A DNA stretch of 5,733 nucleotides from Leptospirillum sp. (GTDB lineage Bacteria > Nitrospirota > Leptospirillia > Leptospirillales > Leptospirillaceae), in NCBI GenBank assembly GCA_027346125.1, contig DAIEST010000076.1:1-5733 (forward strand), written 5' to 3'. Positions 1-5,733 of the stretch are shown in pieces (position 1 is the first letter of the stretch; the number at the start of each line of letters is the position of its first letter). A program made the position numbers and the translations under genes. The notes under the pieces were generated by a model, which had not been told where the DNA came from, did not search any database, and worked only from the letters and a program-made list of their open reading frames with translations.

Positions 1-2262
1 GACATGTTCGGACTTGCCCTTGGGAAATCCTTTGCGGATCGCTCCGTCGACGAACTTGTCCCGCATCTTGGCCATCTCTTCCGGCTTTTTCTTCCCCATG
101 GCCCGTCTGAGCAGATCGGCCTCTCCGAGAGAAAAGCCCGCCAGAACGTTCGCGATCTGCATCACCTGTTCCTGGTAGACGATCACCCCGTAGGTCTCCC
201 GGAGCACGGGTTCGAGTTCCGGAAGCTCGTACTGGATTTCCCGGGGATTTTTCTTGCGCTTGATGAAATCGTCCACCATCCCGCTGTTGATGGGACCGGG
301 GCGATAGAGGGCCAGAAGGGCGATCAGGTCTTCAAAGGTTTCCGGCTGCATCTTGACGATCAGGTCGGTCATTCCCCTGGATTCGAGCTGGAAGATTCCA
401 AGGGATTTTCCTTCCGAAAGAAGCTTGTAGGTCTTGGGATCGTCGAGTGGAACAAGATCGATCGAAAAATCGGGCAGGTGCCTCCTGATGCGCTGTTCCG
501 CGCCCTGGATGAGCGTAAGGGTGGTCAGCCCGAGGAAATCGAACTTGACCAGTCCCACTTTCTCCACGTCATCCTTGGTGAACTGGGTCACGATTTCCCC
601 GTTGGCCCCTTTCATGAGGGGAACGTATTCCGTCAGGGGATTTTGGGAAATGACCACTCCGGCAGCGTGGATGGAACTATGCCGGGTAATCCCTTCCAGT
701 TTTCTGGAGAGCGAAAAAAGTTCCTCGATACGCGAGTCTTTCTCCAGAAGGGCACGGAGGTCGGCGTTCTCTTTCAACGCCTTTTCAAGGGTCATCTCCA
801 GGCTGTTCGGAATCATTTTGGCAACCTTGTCCACTTCGGCATAGCTCATGCCCAATACCCGGCCGACATCCCGGATCGATCCCTTGGCGCCCATCGTTCC
901 GAAGGTGGCAATCATGGCAACCCGATCCATCCCGTACTTCTGGACCACGTACTGGATGACCTCACCCCGACGGTTCATGCAGAAGTCCACATCGATATCG
1001 GGAAGACTCACCCGTTCGGGGTTCAGGAACCGCTCGAAGAGAAGTCCGAACCGGATGGGATCGATATTGGTGATCCGGAGAGAATAGGCGACCAGGGAGC
1101 CCGCGGCCGATCCCCGGCCAGGGCCGACGGGAATCCCCATCTCCCGGGCTTTCTTGATAAAATCCCAGACGATCAGAAAATACCCTTCATACCCCATCTT
1201 CTGAATGACATTGATCTCCCGCTCCAGACGGTCGAGATAGGATTTCCGCTCGTCGGGCGTCAGGGAAAGCTCTTCGAAGCGGACCATCAGCCCCTCATGG
1301 CTGACCCGTACAAAGAGTTCCGGGACCGTCGAACTCCCCGGACCTTCCTCCTCCATCCTGTAGGGGGGCATATGGACGGCATTGAGATCGAGATCCAGAT
1401 TGACCCGCCCGGCGATCTCAAGCGTGTTCAGGATCGCCTCCGGAAGCTCCTCGAACGACCGGACCATCTCCTGGGGGGTCTTCAGATAGAATTCATCGGA
1501 CCCGAATTTCAGGCGGGCGGGGTCCTCCAGCGTCTTGCCGGTCTGGAGGCAAAGAAGAATATCGTGCGGGACCGAGTCTTCCCGGTCCAGATAATGGCAG
1601 TCGTTCGTCGCGACAAGAGGGATCGACATCTTGCGCGACAACTCGATGATCTCCCTGTTGGCGATACGCTGATCCTCGAGCCCGTTTCCCTGAATTTCCA
1701 GAAAATAGTTTTCCGGACCGAAAAGTTCCTTGAAAAGTCCTGCCGTGGCATAGGCCCGGTCTTCATCTCCCCGTGTGAGCATATAGGCAATCTGGCCCTT
1801 GAGACATCCGGACAAGGCGATGATTCCCTTCCTGTAGCGGGACAGGAGATCGAAATCAATTCTCGGACGATAATAAAATCCTTCCAGATGGGATAAAGAA
1901 ACAATGCGGAGCAGGTTCTGGTATCCGACTGCATCCTGGGCGAGCAGAATCAGATGGAAGGAGGCATTGTTGATCTTCTTCCCCTGATGGGCGCCTTCCC
2001 CTGCAAAATAGATATCCTGACGCTCGAAGCGGGAACGGGGGGTGATGTAGACCTCACAGCCGATGATCGGCTTCACCCCATGTTTCTTCGCCGCCTGGTA
2101 GAACTCGATGGCCCCGAACAGGTTACCGTGGTCCGTCATCGCGATCGCCGGCATGTTGTATTCCTTGGCCTTCCGGATCAGGGGGTCGATCTTGTTGGCC
2201 CCGTCGAGAAGGCTGTATTGGGTATGAACATGCAGATGAACAAACTGGTCGATCGATGACAT
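1..2262 (-). CDS. dnaE: DNA polymerase III alpha subunit (DnaE), N-terminal 754 residues; gene runs off the left edge
   Basis: This is the catalytic subunit of the replicative DNA polymerase III holoenzyme, a C-family polymerase acting in the cytoplasm at the fork. The minus-strand frame is open from the ATG at 2262 to base 1. An N-terminal PHP domain opens with HLHVHT (H11, H13), then LLDG (D20), MTDHGN (H45), GCEVY (E70), SFHLILLA (H103), SGCLKGQIA (C153) and TNDCHYL (D221, H223). The palm follows, with PDIDVDF at 421-427 (catalytic D422 and D424) and KFDFLGL with the third aspartate D575, a spacing like that of E. coli D401/D403/D555. GIFQLES, LYRPGP, VYQEQVM and AMGKKKPEEM follow before the edge. 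Family members have about 1150-1200 residues, so roughly 400 are missing (remaining fingers, HhH, OB and tau-binding parts). AAGGA lies 7 nt before the ATG. The stretch from residue 124 to 753 has no TTA, CTA or TCA codon. The helicase gene is 57 bp upstream on the same strand. Identification is essentially certain. Confidence 0.98.
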   Translation of the reverse strand, partial: MSSIDQFVHLHVHTQYSLLDGANKIDPLIRKAKEYNMPAIAMTDHGNLFGAIEFYQAAKKHGVKPIIGCEVYITPRSRFERQDIYFAGEGAHQGKKINNASFHLILLAQDAVGYQNLLRIVSLSHLEGFYYRPRIDFDLLSRYRKGIIALSGCLKGQIAYMLTRGDEDRAYATAGLFKELFGPENYFLEIQGNGLEDQRIANREIIELSRKMSIPLVATNDCHYLDREDSVPHDILLCLQTGKTLEDPARLKFGSDEFYLKTPQEMVRSFEELPEAILNTLEIAGRVNLDLDLNAVHMPPYRMEEEGPGSSTVPELFVRVSHEGLMVRFEELSLTPDERKSYLDRLEREINVIQKMGYEGYFLIVWDFIKKAREMGIPVGPGRGSAAGSLVAYSLRITNIDPIRFGLLFERFLNPERVSLPDIDVDFCMNRRGEVIQYVVQKYGMDRVAMIATFGTMGAKGSIRDVGRVLGMSYAEVDKVAKMIPNSLEMTLEKALKENADLRALLEKDSRIEELFSLSRKLEGITRHSSIHAAGVVISQNPLTEYVPLMKGANGEIVTQFTKDDVEKVGLVKFDFLGLTTLTLIQGAEQRIRRHLPDFSIDLVPLDDPKTYKLLSEGKSLGIFQLESRGMTDLIVKMQPETFEDLIALLALYRPGPINSGMVDDFIKRKKNPREIQYELPELEPVLRETYGVIVYQEQVMQIANVLAGFSLGEADLLRRAMGKKKPEEMAKMRDKFVDGAIRKGFPKGKSEHV

Positions 2263-2269
2263 GGACGGA

Positions 2270-2274
2270 TCCTT
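2270..2274 (-). promoter_or_regulatory. Ribosome binding site of dnaE
   Basis: On the minus strand AAGGA stands 7 nt before the ATG at 2262. It supports that ATG as the start, and the HLHVHT motif begins only eight residues later, as usual in DnaE. The 57-bp gap to the helicase stop holds no recognisable terminator or promoter, so translation of dnaE from a shared transcript is likely. Confidence 0.7.
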
Positions 2275-2319
2275 ATAATCAGTTATGATGGGATCTGGCG
2301 TTTCCCCAGAAAAAGATTG

Positions 2320-4266
2320 CTAAAAATTCCAGGACTCGTATCGTACTTCCCGGAAATAATCCGATCCGATTTCAGAGAGGAATCGGGAAGGGTAGAGAAA
2401 CTCCGATCGACCTCTCAGGACCGCGCTTTCCGGAACACAAAGGCAAAGGTCCCGACGGGCCCGGGTCACCGCCACATAAAAAAGCCGGCGCTCTTCTTCC
2501 AGGTCCGAAGGACGCCCTGTCGATTTTTCCGACGGGAAGACTCCTTCATTGAGGGAAAGGAGAAAAACCGTGTCCCACTCGAGTCCTTTGGCTTGATGGA
2601 TCGTAGACAATACGACCCGGTCCGGCTCCGAAGCCCCGGCAAGCGCCATTTCCTCCAGGTTTTCGAGCAGCGTGATCTCGCCCAGGAAGCCCGGAAGATC
2701 GGACTGCTCGCCCAACTGTTCGGCAAAAGCGACCAGATCGGCTTCCCGGTCCTCAGGATCTTCCCTCAGGTCATAAAGATCCTTCCGGTATCCGGACTCC
2801 AGAATCTCCATCACCAATAGACCGATCGGCACATCCCCCTTCCGGTAAAGGTCCCGAAGGAGAACCAGACGGCTTCCCAGACGCCGGACGCCTTCCCGGG
2901 AGAGAGGGGGTGCCACCTTCAGGAAAGCGTCTTCGGTCATCGATTGAAAAACGTCTTCTGTTTTCGTCAGGGCGCCCAGGATTTTTTCCGTGGAACGGGC
3001 ACCGATCCGCGGAACCATTTTCAGAAGCCGGGGAAGCGCCAGCGGATCGAGGGGATTTTCGAGCAGTCGCAAGTGTGCCAGGACATCCTTGATATGCGCC
3101 TGTTCGTAAAATCGAAGACCCGAGGTGACCGAGAACGGAATTTTCCGCCGGGCAAGCTCAAACTGGACGGAAAGACTCAGGAAGTGAGAACGATACAGAA
3201 CCGCAATCTCCCCTGGCGGGATTCCCCGGTCAATCATCTGTTCCACAGTGGAACCAATGAAATGGGACTGGTCGGAATCGGAGTACAGGTTGATGCATTG
3301 AGGAAGATTTCCTTCTTCCGTCCGGAAAGGACGCAGTGTCTTTTCGATCCGCCGTTCGTTCGAAAGGATGATCCGGTTCGCCAGGTCCAGAATCGAGGGG
3401 GTGGAGCGATAGTTTGTCTCCAGACGGAATGTGCGGGCTTCCGGATAACGTTCCGAAAAAGTCAGGATGTTCTCGACATGGGCACCCCTGAACGAATAAA
3501 TGCTCTGGCTGTCGTCTCCTACGACAAAGAGACTCCGGTGTTTTTCGGCCAGGAGGTCCAGAATCTTCGCCTGCAATGGATTGGTATCCTGATATTCGTC
3601 CACCAGAATGAAGCGGAAGCGGTTCTGGAGAAGTGTCAGGGTCTGGGCATCCGACTCGAGGATTTTCAGCCAAAGAAGAAGAAGATCGTCAAAGTCGACC
3701 AGCCGGGCGGCCCGCTTTCTCTCGTCGTACTCCCGGGCCACGACACTGACTTCTTCCAGAAAGGGGATCAGGGACGGAAAACGGTCAAAGACAAGATCTT
3801 CCGGAGAGACGCCAGAGTTCCGTGAAAGGCTGATCGCGTTCAGGAGGGTCGAGGCCGGCGGGAGTTCCTTTCTGGTTTTCTCCGGGTACTTTTCCAGAAT
3901 CGATTTCAGAAGGTCCACCTGATCTTCCCGGTCGATCACGACAGGGGAGCCTGCAAGAGAAAGCCTGCCGCCAAACTCCCTGATCAGACGGTATCCGACA
4001 TGATGGAACGTACCGCTCCAAAGAAGGGCCTGAGGTCCGGAAACCAGTTCGGAAAGCCGGCTCTGCATCACGCGGGAAGATTTTTTCGTGAATGTCAGCA
4101 CAAGGATCCGGTGGGAAGGGACAGCGTTATGAAGAAGGTAGGCGACGCGGTGGGTCAGAACCCGGGTTTTCCCGGAGCCCGCTCCCGCCAGAACAAGAGA
4201 TGGCCCGTCCGGAGCCGTCACAGCTTCCTGCTGTTCGGCATTGAGTCCTTCAATCGGTGAAGCCAT
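2320..4266 (-). CDS. UvrD/Rep/PcrA-type superfamily 1 ATP-dependent DNA helicase
   Basis: This is an ATP-driven 3'-5' DNA translocase/helicase of the UvrD-Rep-PcrA family, expected to act in DNA repair or replication restart. All core motifs are present in its 648 residues: Q-motif LNAEQQEAV (8-16), Walker A AGAGSGKT (27-34, K33), Ia TFTKKS (58-63, where TFTNKAA is usual), Ib GTFHH near 86, II DEYQDTN (223-229), III GDDSQSIYSFRGA (250-262), IV ETNYRS (283-288), V STIHQAKGLEW (554-564) and VI VAVTRARRD (598-606). The protein ends about 40 residues after motif VI, so it lacks the C-terminal tail with a Tudor-like fold of UvrD and PcrA (about 720 residues) and is nearer Rep in length (673). The ATG at 4266 is preferred, 9 nt after GGAGGAG; an adjacent TTG at 4269 is an alternative adding one residue. 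dnaE follows on the same strand. The family is certain; whether it is the UvrD, PcrA or Rep orthologue cannot be decided here, so no symbol is given. Confidence 0.95.
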   Translation of the reverse strand: MASPIEGLNAEQQEAVTAPDGPSLVLAGAGSGKTRVLTHRVAYLLHNAVPSHRILVLTFTKKSSRVMQSRLSELVSGPQALLWSGTFHHVGYRLIREFGGRLSLAGSPVVIDREDQVDLLKSILEKYPEKTRKELPPASTLLNAISLSRNSGVSPEDLVFDRFPSLIPFLEEVSVVAREYDERKRAARLVDFDDLLLLWLKILESDAQTLTLLQNRFRFILVDEYQDTNPLQAKILDLLAEKHRSLFVVGDDSQSIYSFRGAHVENILTFSERYPEARTFRLETNYRSTPSILDLANRIILSNERRIEKTLRPFRTEEGNLPQCINLYSDSDQSHFIGSTVEQMIDRGIPPGEIAVLYRSHFLSLSVQFELARRKIPFSVTSGLRFYEQAHIKDVLAHLRLLENPLDPLALPRLLKMVPRIGARSTEKILGALTKTEDVFQSMTEDAFLKVAPPLSREGVRRLGSRLVLLRDLYRKGDVPIGLLVMEILESGYRKDLYDLREDPEDREADLVAFAEQLGEQSDLPGFLGEITLLENLEEMALAGASEPDRVVLSTIHQAKGLEWDTVFLLSLNEGVFPSEKSTGRPSDLEEERRLFYVAVTRARRDLCLCVPESAVLRGRSEFLYPSRFLSEIGSDYFREVRYESWNF

Positions 4267-4275
4267 CAAAACTTA

Positions 4276-4282
4276 CTCCTCC
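4276..4282 (-). promoter_or_regulatory. Ribosome binding site of the helicase gene
   Basis: The minus strand reads GGAGGAG, a near-perfect Shine-Dalgarno sequence, followed by TAAGTTTTG and then ATG. The spacing is 9 nt to the ATG at 4266 and 6 nt to the TTG at 4269. Either start would work; ATG is favoured by codon identity. Confidence 0.75.
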
Positions 4283-4332
4283 ATCCTTGCCACAGGATTT
4301 AGTTCGTTCGCGGAACATCCTCTGGCCCCAGT

Positions 4333-4360
4333 GCGACAAACGGAAATCGCAGGTGATATT
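4333..4360 (+). promoter_or_regulatory. Weak candidate sigma70 promoter of the transporter gene
   Basis: GCGACA (4333-4338) and GATATT (4355-4360) each match 4 of 6 consensus bases, with a 16-bp spacer. The predicted start would be near 4367, leaving a leader of about 68 nt that contains the GGTATC/GATACC hairpin. Both boxes are poor, so this is only the best candidate seen. A metal-regulated promoter is often weak, but that is inference. Confidence 0.2.
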
Positions 4361-4376
4361 TGTATCCACTACTGAG

Positions 4377-4419
4377 AGTTGGTATCATTCAAGAAGACAC
4401 AAAACACAGGATACCAGTT
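4377..4419 (+). promoter_or_regulatory. Inverted repeat in the transporter leader, possible hairpin or operator
   Basis: TGGTATC (4380-4386) and GATACCA (4410-4416) are perfect inverted copies around a 23-nt purine-rich loop. In RNA the stem extends outward by two G-U pairs and one A-U pair to 10 bp, ending at 4419, one base before the GAAGGG ribosome binding site. The repeat could be a leader hairpin affecting ribosome access or a protein-binding operator. The half-site spacing differs from the NikR operator (GTATGA-N16-TCATAC), so no regulator is assigned. Confidence 0.45.
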
Positions 4420-4425
4420 GAAGGG
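4420..4425 (+). promoter_or_regulatory. Ribosome binding site of the transporter gene
   Basis: GAAGGG lies 9 nt before the ATG at 4435. This decides the start in favour of that ATG over an in-frame TTG at 4360, which would add 25 polar residues without family resemblance and has no comparable Shine-Dalgarno sequence. Confidence 0.7.
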
Positions 4426-4434
4426 AAAAACAAG

Positions 4435-5301
4435 ATGATTTTACTCCTTTTGGAGTCTCTTGGATATGGACTGCTCCACGGTCTGCTGCCGGATGAGCAC
4501 ACTTGGCCCATTACATTCAGCTACGCAATCGGAAATGCCACGGGAAAGCAGGGAGTCCGTTCGGGCTTCTATTTTTCTTTGGCCTTTACGATCCAACGGG
4601 CCATTGCTTCCGAACTGGCCTACCTGTTTCTGGCGCCATGGTTGACGAAAGAGGCCCTCAATCCTGTCATTGACCTCGTCGTCGGTCTTGTGATGGCCAT
4701 TGCAGGGGTGGTTGTCCTCAGAAAGAAAAAGTATCTTCACTTCCATCTTTTGGGGCATCACCACGAACAAACCGAGACAGTCGAACGGGATCCCTCCATC
4801 CTGTCCTTGCTTCGGCCATCCCACGAGCACTCCGATCCGGAGTCCATCCCGCCGAAATGGGCCATGATCCATGGGTTCATTGCAGGGTTCGGGTTCGGGC
4901 CATTCGCACTCTTCATTTACACGACAGCCGCTCCCCATATGTCTTCGCCCTGGACGGGATTCCTGCCGGGTCTCCTTTTCGGAATCGGGACAATGATCAT
5001 GCTGATGCTCCTGGGCGGAATATTCGGATCGGCGATCCGGCTGACGAAACGGTTCAACGAGGAAGAGATCCGCGCGATCGGATTCAACACCGCAAGCTGG
5101 ACACTCCTTCTGGGAGGCAGCGTCTTCGGAGTGGGAGGACTCTACGGACTGATCCAGGGGGTTTCCGGCCATCCCGTGGATATCGGCAATATTCTCGTCG
5201 CCACGATCATGATCGGAGTGGCACTTCCCGTTCTTGTGTATTCGACATGGAAAGTCGTGCATTGCCGAAAGAGCAACGCCAAACCATTGACTGAAGGATG
5301 A
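4435..5301 (+). CDS. Polytopic membrane protein with His-rich loop, Ni/Co (RcnA/NiCoT/UreH-like) transporter candidate
   Basis: This 288-residue inner-membrane protein has about six or seven hydrophobic segments (roughly 1-18, 45-68, 77-95, 143-165, 176-200, 219-240, 251-272). The first carries LLHGLLPDEHTWP (H15, D20, H22), which resembles the HX4DH signature of nickel/cobalt permeases and UreH-type proteins but with one extra residue before the second histidine. A charged loop after segment 3 contains HFH (102-104), HHH (108-110) and HEH (130-132), a likely metal-binding stretch as in the His-rich loop of RcnA. The next segment begins MIHGFIAGFGFGPF (H146), which looks like the matching motif of a second half-repeat. 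Transport of a divalent metal such as Ni or Co is inferred; direction is unknown, and a TauE/SafE-type exporter is an alternative. A possible hairpin precedes it, and the rRNA promoter lies 110 bp downstream. No other gene shares its transcription unit here. The gene is surely real; the substrate is not established. Confidence 0.9.
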   Translation: MILLLLESLGYGLLHGLLPDEHTWPITFSYAIGNATGKQGVRSGFYFSLAFTIQRAIASELAYLFLAPWLTKEALNPVIDLVVGLVMAIAGVVVLRKKKYLHFHLLGHHHEQTETVERDPSILSLLRPSHEHSDPESIPPKWAMIHGFIAGFGFGPFALFIYTTAAPHMSSPWTGFLPGLLFGIGTMIMLMLLGGIFGSAIRLTKRFNEEEIRAIGFNTASWTLLLGGSVFGVGGLYGLIQGVSGHPVDIGNILVATIMIGVALPVLVYSTWKVVHCRKSNAKPLTEG

Positions 5302-5331
5302 GTCCGGAAATCCGGGCGATTAAGCGGACTC
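5300..5331 (+). other. Stem-loop overlapping the transporter stop codon, not a canonical terminator
   Basis: GAGTCCG (5300-5306) and CGGACTC (5325-5331) form a perfect 7-bp stem around 18 nt, beginning within the TGA stop codon. An alternative small CCGG/CCGG stem exists at 5304-5315. The following bases AATAACGAG contain no U-run, so intrinsic termination is doubtful; mRNA 3'-end protection is another possible role. Confidence 0.4.
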
Positions 5332-5345
5332 AATAACGAGTTGCG

Positions 5346-5399
5346 CTTCGGCTTTCCTGTCGGCCTTCATTTGGAGAAGGCCACCGGTCAGTCCCGAAG
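5346..5399. repeat. Nested inverted repeats upstream of the rRNA promoter
   Basis: An outer pair CTTCGG (5346-5351) / CCGAAG (5394-5399) encloses an inner perfect 7-bp pair GGCCTTC (5362-5368) / GAAGGCC (5376-5382) with a 7-nt loop. The plus strand continues GAAAAAAT, so there is no U-tract for an intrinsic terminator in the transporter's direction. It may fold in the read-through transcript or be a protein site upstream of the rRNA promoter; the sequence does not decide. Confidence 0.4.
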
Positions 5400-5400
5400 G

Positions 5401-5440
5401 AAAAAATAGTCTTGACAGACTGGGGGAGAAAGCCTATAAG
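5401..5440 (+). promoter_or_regulatory. rRNA operon promoter P1 with A-tract upstream
   Basis: A perfect -35 box TTGACA (5412-5417) is followed after exactly 17 bp by TATAAG (5435-5440), 5 of 6 of the -10 consensus. A run of six A (5401-5406) just upstream of the -35 box could act as a short UP-like element. Transcription would start near 5446-5448, about 200 nt before the mature 16S end. A strong sigma70 promoter immediately ahead of an rRNA gene is what is expected. Confidence 0.85.
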
Positions 5441-5485
5441 TAAAAGCCCGACGCGGAGACCCTGAAGGGAGGAAGCGGCGGGGGA

Positions 5486-5514
5486 TTGACAAAGCCCTGC
5501 CGGGCGGATAGACT
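5486..5514 (+). promoter_or_regulatory. rRNA operon promoter P2, candidate
   Basis: A second perfect TTGACA (5486-5491) is followed after 17 bp by TAGACT (5509-5514), 4 of 6 of the -10 consensus. The start would be near 5521. The two -35 boxes are 74 bp apart, giving the tandem P1/P2 arrangement common in bacterial rRNA operons. The spacer contains GCCC-TGCC-GGGC, a small inverted repeat. P2 is weaker than P1 by its -10 box. Confidence 0.6.
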
Positions 5515-5564
5515 GGCAAGGTTGTTCGGAGCCGGAAACGGATTCGGGCAGACACAGGAAAGCG

Positions 5565-5583
5565 GATCATTGACAACTAAATA
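5565..5583 (+). promoter_or_regulatory. boxA-like rRNA antitermination element
   Basis: GATCATTGACAACTAAATA matches the form GCTCTTTGACAACTGAATA, known from rRNA leaders of many bacteria, at 16 of 19 positions. It lies 65 nt before the 16S gene and downstream of both promoters, where boxA is expected. As RNA it would recruit NusB-S10 (NusE) to prevent premature Rho termination. The embedded TTGACA is probably not a -35 box, because no -10 follows at the right distance. Confidence 0.55.
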
Positions 5584-5617
5584 GGAGCAGCGACGATCGA
5601 CGGGCCCGCAGAAACAC

Positions 5618-5647
5618 GCTCTTCCCGCAAGGGGAGGGCAAAAGAGC
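5618..5647 (+). other. Leader hairpin with GCAA tetraloop just before 16S rRNA
   Basis: CTTCCC (5621-5626) pairs with GGGGAG (5631-5636), including one U-G pair, closing a GCAA loop of the GNRA type. An alternative longer pairing joins GCTCTT (5618-5623) with AAGAGC (5642-5647), leaving CCC-GCAA-GGG inside. The element sits directly before the mature 16S end and may take part in folding or processing of the pre-16S leader. Confidence 0.45.
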
Positions 5648-5648
5648 A

Positions 5649-5733
<85 letters not shown>

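Larger units (their letters stand above)
4267..4434. other. Divergent intergenic region between helicase and transporter genes
   Basis: This 168-bp region must hold the promoters of both divergent genes. It contains the helicase Shine-Dalgarno at its left end and the transporter Shine-Dalgarno at its right end. Three copies of GTATC occur: GTATCC at 4362 and GGTATC at 4381 on plus, and GGTATCC on minus at 4409-4415. A short GTTC/GAAC palindrome lies at 4306-4316. I found no convincing sigma70 promoter for the helicase on the minus strand. Confidence 0.6.
5447..5648 (+). other. rRNA operon leader region
   Basis: This stretch lies between the predicted P1 start and the 16S 5' end and has no credible protein gene. 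It holds a second promoter, a boxA-like antitermination element, a CGGGCCCG palindrome (5601-5608) and a GCAA-loop hairpin shortly before the 16S gene. The usual long processing stem would pair with sequence beyond 16S, outside the window, so it cannot be tested here. Confidence 0.7.

Noticed and set aside
4..1896. A 630-codon open frame on the plus strand, opposite dnaE
   Set aside because: It lies in exact codon register with dnaE, so stops arise only where dnaE uses TTA, CTA or TCA, and residues 124-753 use none. The translation is low in complexity and has no family motif, while the minus strand encodes an unmistakable DnaE.
2272..2277. TATAAG on the minus strand as a -10 box for dnaE
   Set aside because: It overlaps the Shine-Dalgarno sequence, which would leave almost no leader, and no -35-like box stands 16-18 bp upstream.
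2944..3825. A 293-codon plus-strand open frame opposite the helicase
   Set aside because: It has the same codon-register relation to the helicase gene, which carries all SF1 motifs on the minus strand.
4306..4316. GTTCGCGGAAC palindrome as a LexA/SOS box before the helicase gene
   Set aside because: The half-sites are in the opposite order to the Gram-positive type box (GAAC-N4-GTTC) and there is no CTGT-N8-ACAG. A 4-bp arm palindrome is common by chance.
4381..4415. NikR operator before the transporter
   Set aside because: Half-sites resemble GTAT but lack the GA and are 23 bp apart, rather than 16 bp as in GTATGA-N16-TCATAC.
4441..5262. A 273-codon minus-strand open frame opposite the transporter
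   Set aside because: It is in codon register with the transporter and its translation is a polar composition without motifs. The plus strand gives a clear multi-pass membrane protein with a good ribosome binding site.
5570..5575. A third TTGACA as a further rRNA promoter
   Set aside because: No -10-like hexamer lies 16-18 bp downstream. The surrounding 19 bases fit a boxA element much better.

Overview
The window comes from a bacterial chromosome of moderate to fairly high GC. It has two halves that point away from each other. Left half, minus strand: an SF1 UvrD/Rep-type DNA helicase is followed after 57 bp by dnaE, the catalytic alpha subunit of DNA polymerase III, which runs off the left edge after 754 codons. 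Right half, plus strand: a polytopic membrane protein with a histidine-rich loop, resembling Ni/Co-type metal transporters, is followed by the promoter and leader region of an rRNA operon. The first ~85 nt of the 16S rRNA gene sit at the right edge.

The organism can be suggested only from the 16S fragment and general style. The stretch after the conserved 16S 5' end (ending GTGAAAGGGGAGCAATCC) recalls, from memory, Leptospirillum-like Nitrospirota. The base composition and a metal-transporter-like gene fit such an acidophile. No database search was possible, so this is a lead only.

Layout: dnaE (1-2262, minus, C-terminus outside the window); short gap with the dnaE ribosome binding site; helicase (2320-4266, minus); 168-bp divergent intergenic region with a GGTATC/GATACC inverted repeat in the leader of the transporter gene; transporter (4435-5301, plus); 347-bp gene-free rRNA control region (5302-5648) with stem-loops, two tandem sigma70-type promoters, a boxA-like antitermination element and a GCAA-loop hairpin; 16S rRNA (about 5649 onward).

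The helicase and dnaE both serve DNA replication or repair and probably share a transcript. The transporter lies head-to-tail with the rRNA operon, with no clear intrinsic terminator between them. Long open frames opposite dnaE, the helicase and the transporter are codon-register shadows. I see no mobile element, CRISPR array, tRNA or convincing novel multi-gene system. The most interesting points are the apparently complete PHP metal site in DnaE, the unusual HX4DEH transporter and the competing inverted repeats in its leader.
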